Positions 9,668 to 20,630 of a stretch of DNA of 64,000 nt are shown here, piece by piece. The notes below the pieces were generated by a model, which was given only the letters and a program-made list of their open reading frames with translations, was not told where the DNA came from and made no database searches. The stretch comes from Symbiodinium natans (Eukaryota > Sar > Dinophyceae > Suessiales > Symbiodiniaceae): positions 214,501 to 278,500 of the forward strand of contig CAJNDS010002285.1 of the NCBI GenBank assembly GCA_905221605.1, in the 5' to 3' direction. Within the stretch, counting starts at the first letter, position 1. Each line of letters begins with the position of its first letter. Position numbers and translations under genes: made by a program.

Positions 9668-9773
9668 TGCTTCTCTCTGTACAGTCAAACACCACATGGC
9701 ACCAGTTGGGGCAAACACTACAGAGCCAAAAGGCGGCAAGAAGGCGTTACCAATGCAGCAAAGCCAGCCGTCC
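9668..9773. other. Short spacer between A1 and B
   Basis: About 100 bp between the 5' LTR of A1 and the remnant LTR of B. I see no gene, repeat or duplication in it. Confidence 0.4.
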
Positions 9774-9859
9774 TAGTGTTTGAAGCTGGAGAGCCGTGCT
9801 CGAGCGTAGTCTTGACCTGAGGTCCCTTAGGCCCCGTAGCTGTGCCACGAGTTTCAACG
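9774..9859 (+). repeat. Remnant 5' LTR of copia B
   Basis: It matches the last part of the 3' LTR (33440-33611), from AGTGTTTGAAGCTGG to GTTTCAACG. It is truncated on the left and lacks about 85-90 bp present at 33475-33562, the stretch that holds the spliced-leader-like ATTGGCTCAAG. Confidence 0.85.
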
Positions 9860-9871
9860 TGGTAGCGGAGC
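9860..9871 (+). other. Primer-binding site of copia B
   Basis: TGGTAGCGGAGC directly after the LTR end, identical to those of families A and C. Confidence 0.85.
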
Positions 9872-9884
9872 TTCGTGCTCCAGC

Positions 9885-11633
9885 ATGGACACTGGTGAAC
9901 AACGTGTGCCTGGACGAAACCGTTCTCCGAGAGGCCGCAGTGCAAGCAGTCTGAGTTCCACAGGTGCGAGGTCACCAAGTGCCCGTGGGAGAAGAGAACG
10001 TGGAAGGTCTTTGCCAGCACGACCACCTTCACTTCCACGCGGAGTAGACCCAAGGCAGTGGACAGCTATGACTGGAGCAGGCGCACAGGACTCCCTCTTG
10101 TTCTCCGATGAGCAACTCCGGAAGCGATGCTTCACCTGCGCCTCGAACTTGAGAAGCTCGGTGGTGTACCACCTGGCGACATCAAGTGGTCGCTTGAGAT
10201 GCTTTGGTGGCACCAGGCCTAACGCCTGTTCGCGGAGGGCCTGTCCCTCCACTCTGAAGCGAACTGACAATTCGTTGTTCAACGAGCGCCAGAGTTCGTA
10301 TCCAGCACTTGCTTCCATTTGTTTCACCTCGATGAGATGCACCAAATCTTGCCCACGTTGGAACTTGCTCAGGACTGACGAAGCAAAAACCAAAGTTTGG
10401 TTGACCGGGCGGCCCAAGCCTCACCTTGCAAGACTTCCACATTGCTACTGATCGCTTCTTACAATTCCGTAGCGTAGCAGTCGTCGAGCAAACAAAGCCA
10501 ACTCGTAAGTTCGTCTCTGTAGGCTGTCCAAACTCGGATTTCAGCATGTCTGCTCGTCATGGACGCATAGTTCAGCTGAGGCAACTGTGGAATGTAACCC
10601 TCTGCTCTCTTGTTTCGTACACCAGAGTCTACTTCCATGTCCACAGGAGTCGATGCATTCGCAGGTGCTGCTGAGGGGTCTCTTCCCAGTGTAGGACTCG
10701 TCGACGATGAAGCTGCAGCTGCTGCAATATGCGCATTGGCAGCATTCGCACTTGCAAGCTGCAATGCTTGCGTAAGCATGGCACTCATCTGTTGAAGTTG
10801 AGCTGCCTGCTGTCGGATCTGCTCGTCCTGCACCTTGCAGCATTGCTCTCGTGAACTCCATCTGGTGAGCTCCAGGTGCAACGGACAACTGCTTGAAGGG
10901 GTTCTTGTGGTGCTGTCTGAGGGGGTGTTTCCATCTGGTAGAACTGAGGTCCAAACGAAGGCACAGCCCCGACTGGTGGCTGATGCTGATAAAGCACTTG
11001 GATTCTGAGACCAAGAGATATCTGCTCCTCCATCACTCAACAAAGAGCATGGGTGAGCTGATGACTGGTTGCAGTTTTACGACGAGCAGCTTCGTGTGAT
11101 GGACTTCCAGAGAGAAGGAGCATCCGGGTATGCTTCAAGGGTGGCAGAGGCGGAAAGGGCGACAGAGACAAGAGCAACAAAGGCTCCAAGGGCAACAAAG
11201 GCAACAAAGGCGAAAGGAGAAAGGGACAGAAGGGTGGCAAAGCGAAAGGAAAGGACAAGAAAGGTGACCAAGGCGGAAAAGGAAACAGAGCTCGAAGCAA
11301 GAGCAGAGAAGCGAAAGAAGACAGATGTCTGCCGGAACTGCGGGAAGACTGGACACTGGGCACGCGACTGCTGGGCACCTCCGAAGGACAAAGCCGCAGC
11401 GGCGACGAGCCAGGCCGTTACGGCGAAAGCAGCAGCGCAGCCTACAACCAAAGGCAGTGGAAAAACACAGTATCAATCAAAACGTTTCTGGAAGGAAATC
11501 ACTTTGGTATGATGCTCACGTGAAGGATGATCGCGTTTGCTGGTTGATTGACTCTGGTAGTTCGTTCCACATCATCACGAGAGAGACGCTTGAGAGCAAC
11601 CACGTGAAGATCCTGAGTGGAAGTTTGCTTTGA
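9885..11633 (+). pseudogene. Copia B gag and protease start, rearranged
   Basis: The N-terminus of gag starts at the ATG at 9885 and is read on the plus strand to about 10098 (Arg/Ser/Pro-rich). From about 10099 to 10984 the gag sequence is on the minus strand, and from about 10985 it is on the plus strand again with KRYLLLH..TKSM.EL and FYDEQL, which align with element C gag (KRYILLH...SMSEL, FYDANI). The zinc knuckle CRNCGKTGHWARDC is at about 11330-11371. A frameshift follows, then the protease motif WLIDSGSSFHI at about 11540. Translation would fail at the inversion. Confidence 0.85.
10099..10984 (-). other. Inverted block inside gag of copia B
   Basis: On the minus strand this block encodes the middle of gag: a Gln-rich N-terminal part, GYIPQLPQLNYASM, a helical capsid-like part, and KRPLDVARWYTTELLKFEAQVKH. 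It fits exactly between the plus-strand N- and C-terminal gag pieces when turned over. Breakpoints are estimated from where the gag reading changes strand, with an uncertainty of about 15 bp. Small frameshifts lie within the block near 10440 and 10870. Confidence 0.8.
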
Positions 11634-11858
11634 AACCACCACCCGAGCATCAAGCATGGCGTAACTTTGAAACCACCTTGTTTGCCTCAGTAAGTTGGCT
11701 TGCGTCAGTACGGAGTGACCATCCTTTGGCTCTGAAGCCTCAGGATTTGATCGCTCAAAACGGAACAACATCGCCAAAATCGATCTCGAAGGTCATCCGC
11801 TGATCGTGATTTCGTCGTTCGACCTCGAATTGCGGTTTTCGAAATTCTGCGAGAGTTT

Positions 11859-12452
11859 GTGTTGAGCCCGAAAGCCCTGAATTGCTTGGACATTTCATGC
11901 CTTGACGAGGTGAGTGACTGCATGGGACACGTGAGTCATGAGCATTCTGACCTGGACCAAGGAGAGACTAAGGAGAAACTAAGGGCCGTTGATGAGCTTT
12001 TGAGCGCCGCGCCTAGTTCCTTTGAGTCTTTCGGTCATGCGGACATGCCAGTTTTCCATGAGCTTGACAGTCATACATGTTTGTTTTCTTGTGCAGACGA
12101 CAGCATCATCTCACACGGGGAGCAGAACAGCAACACCACACCAGCAGTCGAGAGGCTTGTGCATGAGTTGGACAATCGTGCGTGCTTGTTTTCTTGTGCA
12201 GACCACAACATCACCACACATGGGGAGCAAAGCAACACCACACCAACAGTCGAGTGGCTTGTACATGCGTGTGGCCGTAGCGCCGCAGCAGCAAACATTC
12301 CCTTGTCGTGTTTTGATCGTGGTTTGCAAGATCAATATCCCAAGTATCCATCCGAAAGCCTTGAATGCCCAAAGCACCAGGAGCCACCGTCTTTTGTTAG
12401 ACGCCTTAGCGAACCATGGAAGAGGAGCCAATGGAGGTGGAGCCAGCCATGA
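11859..12452 (+). CDS. Copia B spacer polypeptide with duplicated CADD/HGEQ motif
   Basis: A 197-codon frame downstream of the protease motif. It contains two copies of an approximately 35-residue motif (HELD..xCLFSCAD....HGEQ..TTP.VE.LV). I recognise no domain. It lies where the protease tail and the linker to integrase should be and is probably part of the broken polyprotein rather than a separate gene. Confidence 0.4.
   Translation: MLSPKALNCLDISCLDEVSDCMGHVSHEHSDLDQGETKEKLRAVDELLSAAPSSFESFGHADMPVFHELDSHTCLFSCADDSIISHGEQNSNTTPAVERLVHELDNRACLFSCADHNITTHGEQSNTTPTVEWLVHACGRSAAAANIPLSCFDRGLQDQYPKYPSESLECPKHQEPPSFVRRLSEPWKRSQWRWSQP
12057..12265 (+). repeat. Two tandem copies of a 104-105 bp unit
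   Basis: The copies start at 12057 and 12161 and share TTGTTTTCTTGTGCAGAC and the motif CLFSCAD...HGEQ. They differ at about 20 positions and by one codon-sized indel, so the duplication is old compared with the LTRs. Confidence 0.85.
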
Positions 12453-14408
12453 GCGAGACAATGGTCCGCTCTATCAGCGAGCTGGAGGGTATGCGAGAAG
12501 GAGCGCGAGCGCGCAGGATGCTGCTCGTGGACGAGCACCGGGTGAACCGGATCACCGAGGAAGAGGAACGACTCGGTCCCCTACAAGACGAGGAGACTTC
12601 TCCGGTAGAGGAGACTTCTCCGGTCACGATCTATGTTCCATCACCCCCGCCATCCGAAGAGGAAGCGGCGGAAGGAGCCGAAGATGTGGAAATGGTGGAG
12701 CAGCCATCATCCCATCGAGCCAGAGAGCCCACGATGGTGGAGAGGCCGTCTTCCCACAAGGCCGCAGCGCCCATGCTGATGCGGCCACTCCCAAGACGCT
12801 GAGGAAGAAAGAGACCCCGCAGAGGGAGGAGAAAGCCCTGGAGGCAAAGTCCGACAGCTACGAGATGATGGGCAACGACCCAGAAGCCTGGCGACGCTTC
12901 ATGGAAGCAAGAGCAGCCAGGGACGCTGCATTGAAGGCCAAGAAGGAGCACCCGAGCCGAAGGTGGACTCCAAGAAGAAGAAGCTGGCAAAGGAGCGGAA
13001 GCCTGTGGAGGAGCGGCCCGTCGTTCGGGAACCGAGTGGGCCACCTCCGGACTACCTCACCGGAGCGTCGCTTCGCGAGCTCAGGCTGGTTGACTTGGAT
13101 ATGTCGCCGCTTCGAAGGGTCATGGCAGGCACTTGTGAACAACGATGCCAACGACCCTTATTGTCTGGTCTGTCAGAAACGAGCAGCAGAGTCCCACCTG
13201 ATGTCGGAGCCGCATACCGAGAACATGAAGAGCTACATGGCGGTGGCGCAATCCGAACAGGTGCCAGTCCGGCAGGTCCCTGTCGACTGGAACACCTGGA
13301 AGCAGGCGATGGACGAGCCATTGGAGCTCGAGATTGGACCCTGCCAGGGGAGAGGGTTCGCAGTCCACGTTCTCGGACCGGACAGCTCCATGGGATCCGA
13401 GACCGTACCGGGACCAACGACCCCGGACAACGACGTGGAGATTGTGATCACGGAGGAGGCTGTGCCAGAACCCTCTGCAGCGCCCAAGGCAGTGGGTGCA
13501 ACGATCTCGGTGTCGGACTCCGACGAGGACAACTGGGGGGAGTGGCGACCAGCAAAGGCTGAGCTGCGACACCGGATGCCACCCGCGGGGCGAGCATACC
13601 AGAACCTACAACCCCGCCAGCGACGTGGCAGCAACCTCCCATGGAACCGATTGCAGCCAACGCCACGGTCACAGAACACACAAGAGGCCCGACTCCACGG
13701 CATGGACGCAGCGAGTTGAAGGCAACCCCACCGTGGAGGGAGAGCCTTTCCTCCAGAGGGTTCCGAGGACCTTATCTGCAGCTCCATCTGGAAGCACAGG
13801 GATTGACGGAAGAGAACCTCACGGCCCTGGGCCCTCTCCGAGACTCCTACCTCCGTATGAGGGCGACAGAGTCTGCACAGCTTCCGCTGTCTCTGGAAGG
13901 ATCAGAGGGGAACCTACGTGCCACAGTGCAACGTGTCGCCGCACTGGGACTGCCTCCGGGCACCTCGGCAGCGACAACCGCAAGGAGCCACCATCCGCTG
14001 AGCCTCAGGATGGAGTTGGAGCGTGGGTTGGTGACGGGAGCAGCGTTCGAGGAGCGCCGCCGCGCGCGGAGCCACGACATCCTCAACGCCCAAGCCGAAC
14101 GCGAGCGGGCGACAGCCAAAGCCCGCCTGATTCTCCCACCGCCACCGCCTGTGCCGAGTTTGCCACCGCCACCGCCGGTGCCGAGATTGCCAATGGAGGA
14201 GGAGACACCCATCACCCCAGCTCCAGGCTGTGTGACCATGGCAGCACCCATGGCGCCACCAACAACGACGGCACCATCAATGGCAAGTTCACCGGCCAAG
14301 GCAATGGCCACACTGCCAGCCAAGGCAGCATCGTCCGCTTTTGTCGAGATGGCTCGACGCCGCCGCGAGTACAGTCGCACGCAAGAGAGTCGATCGCCAA
14401 CCCCCTAA
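12416..14408 (+). pseudogene. Accessory proline-rich ORF of copia B, frameshifted
   Basis: From the ATG at 12416 an acidic N-terminus (MEEEPMEVEPAMSE) runs to 12802. Protein-like sequence then continues in changing frames: NDPEAWRRFMEARAARDAAL near 12870, a Lys-rich stretch from 12963, and a C2H2-like finger (CLVCQKRAAESH....PH) near 13160-13210. A last part from about 13590 to 14408 holds runs of PPPPPVP and ends in RTQESRSPTP. At least three indels are needed to read it as one. The last part overlaps a second long open frame that leads into integrase. Function unknown; A2 and C carry proline-rich ORFs in the same interval. Confidence 0.5.
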
Positions 14409-16380
14409 GGGGGAAAGACCCTTTCGTCAATGCTTTGCCTGAGAGTGAAAAAGAAGAGCCCAATCGTTACCACATCATGTTAGAGGAAGATGTAGTGGGA
14501 GACACTGTGCGCAATCGACATGCAGAACTTCAGCACCACATGCAGGGTCACGTTCCATACATGTCTGACTGTGAGTTTTGCCAGCGCACTAGAGGGACCA
14601 CTCCAGCCCGAAAGCGTAGCGACCTGAACCCAAGAGAGTTTCAGCTTGATCAGTGCTTCTTTCGCAAGCTTGCATTCATCGTATTGGTTCATACCATGAG
14701 CTTTGCAATTGCAGTTTGCTTGAGACCTGAGGGAGAGAGCGCAGCAACAACAGCAGAGCATTTGCGTCCCTGGATCAGGCACTTTGGTGTGAAACAACCG
14801 CATTTCATGTCTGATGCAGAGGGACTCACGAAGAACATCGCAGCGAGACTCGCTGATCTTTGTGAGGGTACTGAGGACAGCTTTGCACCCGAAAGGCATG
14901 CACCAGCAGCAGAACGAGCCATTAGGACCCTAAAAGGAATCGTAGCGACACATGAGCTTGAGTTGCGGGAACATGGCGTTGTTTTGGATGCTGAGTGTGC
15001 GGATGTTTTCGACCTTTTGTTTCAATACGCAGCACACACGCACAACAGGTTTTCAGTTTCTGTAGGGTCGACCATGACACCCATGCAGAAGATCCGCGGA
15101 GATCGAGTGCGACCGCAAGTCACGTATCCGTTCGGTGCGGTAGCATACGCTAAGATAACGCGGGCTAGAAGACCTGACGCGGATGCCAAGTATGCTCGAG
15201 GGATCTACTTGGGACCAGTGCTTGGGAGCACAGGTCATGCCATGGAAATCCGCTTGGATAGTGGGGAGACGAAACGGGTGATCGCGCCCAGACTCAAATT
15301 GCTCTACCCGTTGCGTTTCGACGCAAATCTTCTGCCCGGTGCAAAGGCCCTAGATGGCTTCGTGCCCCCGCCGGAAGCACCGAAGACCAAAGAGCTGTTT
15401 CTCCCATATGTTCCAGGTGGAGGTCCTCCCATAGACTGGGTGAGACAACATGGTGTTACACCCAAGTGCCCCGGATGCCAGGAAGGCGTCAGCTCGAGCA
15501 GGCATTCCCAAAAGTGTGTGAAGAGATACCAAAAATGGTTGCGTGATTCCATCGATGATGCTCTGGAGGCATTAGATGAAGGACCGAAGGTCGACCGAAG
15601 ACCTGAGGAGATAATTGGAGAAGACCCATACGATGATGACGAGCAAATGAAGCCGAACAAGCGAACACGCTTTGGAGGAGAGGAGGTCCGAGCGTTTGAT
15701 CCTGAGCAAGCAGGAGTCGGAGACTTGGAAATCCCGGAGATATCAGCGCCGGATGCTGACTGGAATGTATCCGAATACCAGCCGTCCGAGGCTGAGGATG
15801 AGGATATGGGAGACGCTCTAGAGCATCCCCAGACGTTCCATGAGGGGGTCCCAGTCCGATACCTGGAGGAATTGCTCGAGAGCGCCCGCTACACACCACA
15901 ACCACTTTCTTGTTGTGACCACTACGACGTCGAAGCAGCATGTCACTTACTTGTTGGTCGGTCGAGCGTGGAGAAGTTCCCGTATGCTTGCTTGAACACA
16001 ACAACACAACGACAGCACCACAAGCAACAGCAGTCGGTCGAGCGTGAAGCAGTTGAGTTGTTGAATCTCCAGGACCACCCATGTGTATGTTCTTCAGTTA
16101 AAGAGAAAAAGGAAGATGAGTCCGCAGGGGCGTACATGAGAATCCAAGACAGGACTCTGTGGGTGAATCGACCTCGAGCCAGCTACGACGACCTGGAAGG
16201 TTTCCAGCTGGACCCTGAAGAGACATGGCAAGGAATCAAGAAAGAAGTGAATGCGCTCGATAGTCTGAAGGTTGGTTATGCAAGATCAAAGAGCGAGATA
16301 GATGAGTACCGCAAAGCCAACCCAAACTGTCGGACGGTCAAGTCCCGATGGGTCCTCACTCAGAAGGCCCCAGGACTAGT
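14393..16380 (+). CDS. Copia B polyprotein, integrase half
   Basis: Integrase zinc motif HHMQGHVPYMSDCEFC at about 14531-14581. The catalytic acidic residues appear as QLDQCFF, MSDAEGL and PAAERAIRTLKG, with spacing typical of copia integrase. Downstream comes the IN C-terminal part (GIYLGPVLG) and a CPGCQEG...RHSQKC motif (CX2C-X8-H-X3-C) that may bind zinc. A long acidic linker follows, then the start of RT (SRWVLTQKAPGL). The frame is cut at 16380 by the foldback element and resumes at 18221. The frame is also open upstream to 13496, overlapping the accessory ORF. Before the insertion the product would have been one IN-RT-RH protein. Confidence 0.9.
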
Positions 16381-17099
16381 CTTAAGAGTGCCGCGTCCTG
16401 CAACCGTTGAGACCATCTTGAAGAATTATTTCTGTGAGTTTTCTGTGAGAAGTCTGTGAGTGCAGTCTGTGAGTTTTCTGTGAGCGGGATAGGCTTGTGA
16501 GAAGTCTGTGAGTGGAGTCTGTGAGTTTTCTGTGAGCGGGATAGTCTTGTGAGTCGTCTGTGAGTGGAGTCTGTGAGTTTTCTGTGAGTGGAATAGGGCT
16601 CGTGAGTCGGCTGTGAGTAGAATCGAGTGGAATCTGTGAGTTTTCTTTGAGTGGAAGAGGCCTGGTGAGTTTTGCGCGAGTGGAATCTGTGAATTGTCGG
16701 TTAGCTGTGCGCGGAAGTCCACCAGCGACTTTGCTGCGAATGGAAGCTTTCTGTGGGCGAAGTTTTTCTTGTGCGCAAGGCCTAAGTAACCTTCAGACAG
16801 GCTTCTGTACGCAACTCCCTAATCACATTTTCTAATTAATACTGAGTGTGCTACTGACGCTGTTCATTTTTGTCAGCTGTCTGAATGTGACATGATGCTG
16901 GACGTTGGTCAGGCGGGCAGGGGAGTTGGGGCACTTAGGGGCAGACACGCGAGCTTGGGTTGGGGAGAAATTGCGGCTTGCGAGCATCTATGTCTACAGT
17001 CTACAGTCTAGATGTCGGGTCAGCGGCCGTCGCTTCTTCAGAATTTATAGCCCTGACAGGAGCCTAGTCCTACAGGATTCAGAGCACCAGAACGTTCTC

Positions 17100-17370
17100 A
17101 CAGGATCACAGGCTTCTCACAGACAGGTGCACAGGGGCACAGGGTTCTCACAGGGTTCTCACAGAGAGGTGCAGAACTCACAGGGATCTCACAGGATTCT
17201 CACAGGCTTCTCACAGGCTTCTCACAGGATTCTCACAGGCTTCTCACAGGCTTCTCACAGGCTTCTCACAGGCTTCTCGCAGGATTCTCACAGGCTTCTC
17301 ACAGGCTTCTCACAGGCTTCTCACAGGCTTCTCACAGGCTTCTCACAGGATTCTCACAGGCTTCTCACAG
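17100..17370. repeat. Tandem TTCTCACAGG repeats in the foldback element
   Basis: About 20 copies of a 10-bp unit (TTCTCACAGG with GC/AT variants at two places) in head-to-tail order. The reverse complement CTGTGAG recurs at 16433-16640 and 17465-17600. Confidence 0.9.
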
Positions 17371-17718
17371 CAGTTCTACTTGGGATTCTACTGATTTTCC
17401 TATCCTCTCTGGAATTGCTCTCGGATTCCTGCAGGTCCGCTGCCGTTACGCCGTAGGAGGCTGCTGTGAGAATCCTGTGAGAGTTCTGCAGGTCCACTGT
17501 CTGCTTCGGTGCGGTCCTGTGGGAATCCTGTGAGAGTCCTGCAGATCCACTCTCTGCGTCGGTAAGCTCCTGTGAGAATTTTGTGAGAGTTCTGCAGCAG
17601 GGCCACTGCGTGCTGCGGGTTCTCTGAGAAACCTGCGAGAGTTATGCGTTATGCAGGGCTTCTGAGAATTCTTGTCGTAAGGTCTTTTATAGAGATGGAG
17701 AGGTGCTGGAGAAGAGAA

Positions 17719-17845
17719 AGAGGCGAGAAGGCAGAAGAAAGAGAAAGAGAGAGAGAGAGAGAGAGATAGAGTCAGATAGTCAGATAGAGAAAAAGAGAGA
17801 GGAAGAGAGAGAAGGGAAAGAAAAGATAGATAGATAGAGCCAGAG
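17719..17845. repeat. GA-rich simple repeat
   Basis: A purine-rich GAGA/GATA tract within the foldback element. No gene. Confidence 0.9.
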
Positions 17846-18220
17846 GAGAGGGAATACACCGATTCTCTCTCGATCTCGCAGACCTCGCCCACAGAATTCT
17901 CACAGGGGGCTGGCAAACTAGACCTAAACGACTTAAACTTCATTCTCTCACAAGCGCCTGCCCTTTCACACATATCTCACAGACCTCGCTCACAGAATTT
18001 TCACAGGTCTCTCACAAAATCTCACAGAACTCACTCAGAGGATTCTCACAGGTGCCTGACTCACAGAAATCTCACAAAACTCACTCACAGGATTCTCACA
18101 GGTGCTTGACTCTCACAGAAATCTCACAGAAACCACTCACAGAATTCTCACAGGGGTTCAGTCAGAAATAAATATTTAGCTCATCCCAATGGTTGCAGGC
18201 CAGGGGCACTCTTAAGACTA

Positions 18221-20431
18221 GTCCGAGCAAGGATAGTCGCTAAGGATTTTGCTCATGGCCGACCATCCGCACTCGATTTGGGGTTGAGTTCTAATACTGC
18301 GTCGGTGGAAGCCCTCAAGATCGTCCTTGCACGGGCGGCGAAGGGTAAGATGCGGGCGTACGGCCTCGACATATCCACCGCGTTTCTCTTTGCGCAGGTA
18401 GTGGAACCCACCATTATCGAGTTGCCAAGCACGTTCGCGCTCGAGAGCGGCGAAACCGCGTACTTGATACTAGAGAAAGCGCTCTACGGTTTGCGTTCCG
18501 CCAGCCTTAGCTGGCAGCGACACTTGAACAGGATCGTATCTGCACTAGGCTTACAAGCGAGTCCGCTTGAACCGACGCTTTTCAGCGGATGGGTCAACCT
18601 TGAATCCGGATGGGAGTATATCATCATGTTGGCGTACGTGGATGATTTGCTCATTGTGTCCTCTACCGAAAAGGGGTTCGAGTACGTCCACGAAGCCCTG
18701 AGTTCAGTCTTGAAAGTCAAAGTGACAGGGAGGCTGATCGAAGATGGGCAGATGGAATTCCTCGGCCGTTTGATCCGTTGGGATGGACGACAGATCATGC
18801 TTGGGGTGAAACCTGAGTATGTAAAGTCGGTCTTTATATCCTTCGGATGGGACATATCCACCGTGAAAGCATCCTTGACGACACCCGACATCAGGAGTAT
18901 GTACGATGAGGAGAGTGTTGAAGAGCCTTCGAAGGAGCTGTCGAGTGAGGCCGCCTCACGATTCCGAAGTTGCCTAGGGAAGATAGGATGGCTCTGTCAA
19001 ACTCGCTCAGATATAACGTATTTTCACTCCATGTTGTCACGCGGACAAAGCATGCCACGGCAAGTGCATGAAGATGCACTTCGCAAGTTCCTGCGATGGT
19101 TAGCAGCGTTTCCGCTGTTAGATCAAATCTTCCCGCTCGGAGATGGCAAGACCAATGAGGGGGAGAATGCCAGCCTGGTGGCCTATTGCGACAGCAATTG
19201 GGGCAGCGAGATGAGCGTAGCCCGGAAAAGCACCAGTGGCGGTGTGATCTACATCGCAGTGGACAGTACGTGGTACTGCATAAAGGGGTACAGCCGCCTG
19301 CAAAGCGTTGTCGCACTCAGCTCAGCAGAGGCAGAGTTGTTTGCCATCGCCGAGGCAGCGAAAGAGGTGGCAGGACTTGCGCAATTGACGGCGCATATCT
19401 GGGGCACCCTCCAGAAACCCCACCGCGTGTATACTGACTCTGCCTCAGCTAGGCAAATTGCCAGCATGGAGGGGCTACTCAGGCGCATGCGGCATATAGA
19501 CTTGAGGTTGTGCTTTATCCAAGACCGTGTCCATAGCGGCGAGTTAGCCGTGGAGGGAGTGGCCGGAACCGAGAATGTGAGCGATCTTCTCACAAAGAGT
19601 TTAAATCGCCTCCAAACAGCAAAGCATACAGCAACCCTCGGACTAGAAGATGTCACCAACATCGATTTCCGAGAGGTCCCAGCAGTCAGGTCTTGCTTGT
19701 TGCTGTCTGGAGTGCTAGATTCTGTACTCGGGCCAGACAACCTCGAATACGAAGCTTTCTGTCGGCTATGCGAACTCGAGACTGAATATTCAACTTTGCT
19801 GATTGAGTTTTGCACGAGTTCACGTTCGAATCTGTACCTGCAAGGAAGTGTGCACCAAGTATTTGTCCTGCCGATTACTCAAGGGGTTGACGGAACCTCA
19901 AATGACACCGTGGAGCGGGTCATGTCTGCAATGAATGTTGCAAGAGAATGGGGGATGAAGGTTGTTTTCTGGAGCAGCACTCCTTGTACCGGAGGTAGCC
20001 CGTACCAACGGCGACACGAAGATCGGCCGGGCTATCAGGACCATCTACAAGCTTTGTTCACGGTGCATCGCAAGCTCTGGCGGAGCTTCTTAGTGATGGT
20101 GAACCACCCGCAAGTGGGGGTATGGGTCATAGAATGGCCGCAGAGGTGTGCCTACTGGGGATGGGCAAGCACCCGTTCGTTTGCAAAGCAAAGAACCCAT
20201 TACACTGGCGAAGTGCACGGCTGTGTTTCAGGCTTGGTAGGCAGAGATGGATTACCTATCCGAAAGATTTGGAAACTGATGTCGAACGATGAACAGTTTG
20301 TGCGAACAATGTCCGAAACATTTGCATGTACCTGCAAGGGAGATCATTCACGAAACTTTGATCTCAAAGCAACGCAGCACTATCCGCCAGCTTTCGCGGA
20401 CGTCGCCCTGGAAAGCTTGCGACTGCGGTAA
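18221..20431 (+). CDS. Copia B polyprotein, RT, RNase H and C-terminal domain
   Basis: In frame with the sequence left of the foldback element; the first internal ATG is at 18278. RT motifs are VRARIVAKDFA, GLDISTAFLFAQ (about 18360) and AYVDDLLIV (about 18633). RNase H motifs are AYCDSNWG (about 19182), SSAEAELFA (about 19320), YTDSASA (about 19430), MRHIDLR, and NVSDLLTKS. After RNase H, about 240 residues form a domain with LLIEFC (about 19794), SSTPCTGGSP (about 19973), WVIEWPQRCAYWG (about 20127), GCVSGLVG, PIRKIWKLMSND and ACTCKGDHS. A1 and A2 have the same motif order. That domain resembles a Rossmann methyltransferase arrangement, but no canonical PCQ motif is present. The stop is a TAA at 20429. 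Confidence 0.93.
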   Translation, partial: VRARIVAKDFAHGRPSALDLGLSSNTASVEALKIVLARAAKGKMRAYGLDISTAFLFAQVVEPTIIELPSTFALESGETAYLILEKALYGLRSASLSWQRHLNRIVSALGLQASPLEPTLFSGWVNLESGWEYIIMLAYVDDLLIVSSTEKGFEYVHEALSSVLKVKVTGRLIEDGQMEFLGRLIRWDGRQIMLGVKPEYVKSVFISFGWDISTVKASLTTPDIRSMYDEESVEEPSKELSSEAASRFRSCLGKIGWLCQTRSDITYFHSMLSRGQSMPRQVHEDALRKFLRWLAAFPLLDQIFPLGDGKTNEGENASLVAYCDSNWGSEMSVARKSTSGGVIYIAVDSTWYCIKGYSRLQSVVALSSAEAELFAIAEAAKEVAGLAQLTAHIWGTLQKPHRVYTDSASARQIASMEGLLRRMRHIDLRLCFIQDRVHSGELAVEGVAGTENVSDLLTKSLNRLQTAKHTATLGLEDVTNIDFREVPAVRSCLLLSGVLDSVLGPDNLEYEAFCRLCELETEYSTLLIEFCTSSRSNLYLQGSVHQVFVLPITQGVDGTSNDTVERVMSAMNVAREWGMKVVFWSSTPCTGGSPYQRRHEDRPGYQDHLQALFTVHRKLWRSFLVMVNHPQVGVWVIEWPQRCAYWGWASTRSFAKQRTHYTGEVHGCVSGLVGRDGLPIRKIWKLMSNDEQFVRTMSETFACTCKGDHSRNFDLKATQHYPPAFADVALESLRLR

Positions 20432-20630
20432 TTCGCGCCCGCCCGTCCACCCCTGGCTTGCCCGCCCACCCGCCAGCCAGGTTACTTTGCGAGAGTCAGT
20501 CGACCTCCAGCGGTCTGTAGCAGTGCAGCGGTCTAGGACTGAGGAATGCGCCGGAATCCATGGCCCGGCGAGGAGCTTAGTTGACTTTGCGTGGAGCTTA
20601 GTTGACGTGACCAACAGTGAAACTCTTGGT
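20432..20630 (+). other. 3' untranslated part of copia B
   Basis: About 200 bp between pol stop and polypurine tract. It includes a short CCCGCC/CACCC-rich stretch and a repeated GGAGCTTAGTTGAC. No gene seen. Confidence 0.6.

Larger units (their letters stand above)
16381..18216. mobile_element. Foldback/TIR DNA element inserted in RT of copia B
   Basis: The ends are perfect 12-bp inverted repeats CTTAAGAGTGCC...GGCACTCTTAAG, with looser inverted similarity for about 60 bp (CTGCAACC, ATTATTTCTG). It is flanked by direct repeats ACTAGT at 16375-16380 and 18217-18222. Removing the element and one ACTAGT restores GGACTAGTCC and an open RT motif (APGLVRARIVAKDF). The left arm is full of CTGTGAG and the right arm and centre of CTCACAG, so the element can fold back on itself. 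I see no transposase, so it is non-autonomous. Using the TSD edges, neither boundary gives a GT-AG intron that keeps frame. Confidence 0.88.

Noticed and set aside
12022-13719. 565-codon ORF as one gene
   Set aside because: Different parts of it and of two other frames look protein-like in turn, so it is a patchwork of a frameshifted accessory ORF.
16381-18216. The RT insertion as a normal intron
   Set aside because: GT-AG choices at the ACTAGT edges change the frame (9 or 14 bases left instead of 10). Exact restoration needs removal of the element plus one duplication, as in a transposon.
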